Assembly: GCA_016874895.1 (NCBI GenBank)
Contig: VGSX01000232.1
Location: 1 to 5,827 of the forward strand
Length of the DNA: 5,827 nucleotides
From: Deltaproteobacteria bacterium
GTDB lineage: Bacteria > Desulfobacterota > Desulfobaccia > Desulfobaccales > Desulfobaccaceae
Reading direction: 5' to 3'
How positions within the stretch are numbered: position 1 is the stretch's first letter; every line of letters starts with the position of its first letter. A program made the position numbers and the translations under genes. Positions 5,613 to 5,827 of the stretch are shown in pieces. Under the pieces are notes generated by a model. The model saw nothing but the letters and a program-made list of their open reading frames with translations, did no database searches and had not been told where the DNA came from.

Positions 5613-5826
5613 CTATTTTAATAACCAGTTTGAGGTCGATTTTGGGTATTGGTTTCGAGCCACGACGGCGCAAAGGGAAATTGCTCATCTTGCGCTTGAC
5701 TCCGGGCGGGTTACGCCGGTTGCGGCTGGAGACCACTCGTTCTTCCAGAATCTCCTCCAAGACGCGCTCATGGAACCCCGCCCTCTCCCCTGGGGGGAAT
5801 AGATTGAAAGCGGGGCATTTTGCGGC
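5605..5826 (-). CDS. Probable DDE transposase (IS4-type), C-terminal part, cut by window edge
   Basis: An open frame of 73 residues enters from the right edge and stops at TGA (5607-5605); its start lies outside the window. The basic tail with NPPGVKRKMSNFPLRRR (residues 39-55 of the visible part) resembles the C-termini of IS4-type transposases, in which a VKRKMSNF-like segment followed by basic residues is common (family recollection, no search run). None of the catalytic DDE residues can be seen in this part. The upstream half (about residues 4-17) is encoded by a GC-rich inverted repeat (5776-5815), so the gene could be a remnant joined to repeat DNA and not an intact copy. No ATG suitable as a start is visible in this frame except an internal one within the VKRKM motif. 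Confidence 0.5.
   Translation of the reverse strand, partial: AAKCPAFNLFPPGERAGFHERVLEEILEERVVSSRNRRNPPGVKRKMSNFPLRRRGSKPIPKIDLKLVIKIVK
5776..5815. repeat. GC-rich inverted repeat, inverted partial copy of the 5514-5549 element
   Basis: CCCCGC (5776-5781) and GCGGGG (5810-5815) are exact inverted arms, with an inner CCCC/GGGG pair (5787-5790 and 5792-5795). Its first 14 bases, CCCCGCCCTCTCCC (5776-5789), match the reverse complement of 5535-5549 except for one missing base. It lies inside the open frame of the probable transposase. Confidence 0.5.
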
Positions 5827-5827
5827 G

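Overview
The window is a GC-rich bacterial chromosomal segment (roughly high-50s % GC by eye) with four complete genes, one gene cut by the right edge, and a notable load of short repeats. The gene content (a CoA-pyrophosphatase-type Nudix enzyme, a CysL/CbbR-like LysR regulator, an isochorismatase-fold hydrolase, a PMCA-type P2A cation ATPase) and the palindromic and heptamer debris between genes suggest a free-living Gram-negative bacterium. A Desulfobacterota-like (former Deltaproteobacteria) host would fit, but no marker gene here fixes the taxonomy.

Layout: a REP-like hairpin at the left edge (11-36) is followed by a Nudix hydrolase on the plus strand (185-790). It converges on a minus-strand LysR gene (1103-2008). 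The 312-bp gap between them holds a strong GC-rich hairpin (909-948) and a 133-bp MITE-like element (954-1086) with 13-bp inverted ends and an exact 8-bp direct repeat on each side. Upstream of lysR on the same strand lies a cysteine hydrolase (2021-2542), read from a good sigma-70-type promoter (2570-2598). Hydrolase and LysR are separated by 12 bp and lie in the same reading frame, with only the hydrolase TAA between them. Next comes a ten-unit heptamer array (2615-2684) that is a G-quadruplex-type sequence on the minus strand and runs into the 3' end of a full-length P2A Ca2+-type ATPase (2666-5419). Upstream of the ATPase is a 7-bp repeat tract, a REP-like palindrome, and the 3' end of a likely DDE (IS4-type) transposase on the minus strand (5605-5826), bracketed by inverted REP-like sequences.

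Function: these look like ordinary housekeeping and accessory genes, not parts of one pathway. The hydrolase and LysR probably form a two-gene operon, so the regulator may respond to the substrate or product of the hydrolase or regulate its own operon (inference). The ATPase would export Ca2+ or a related cation. No convincing new multi-gene system is visible. The most interesting signals are the repeat structures and the in-frame hydrolase/LysR junction.
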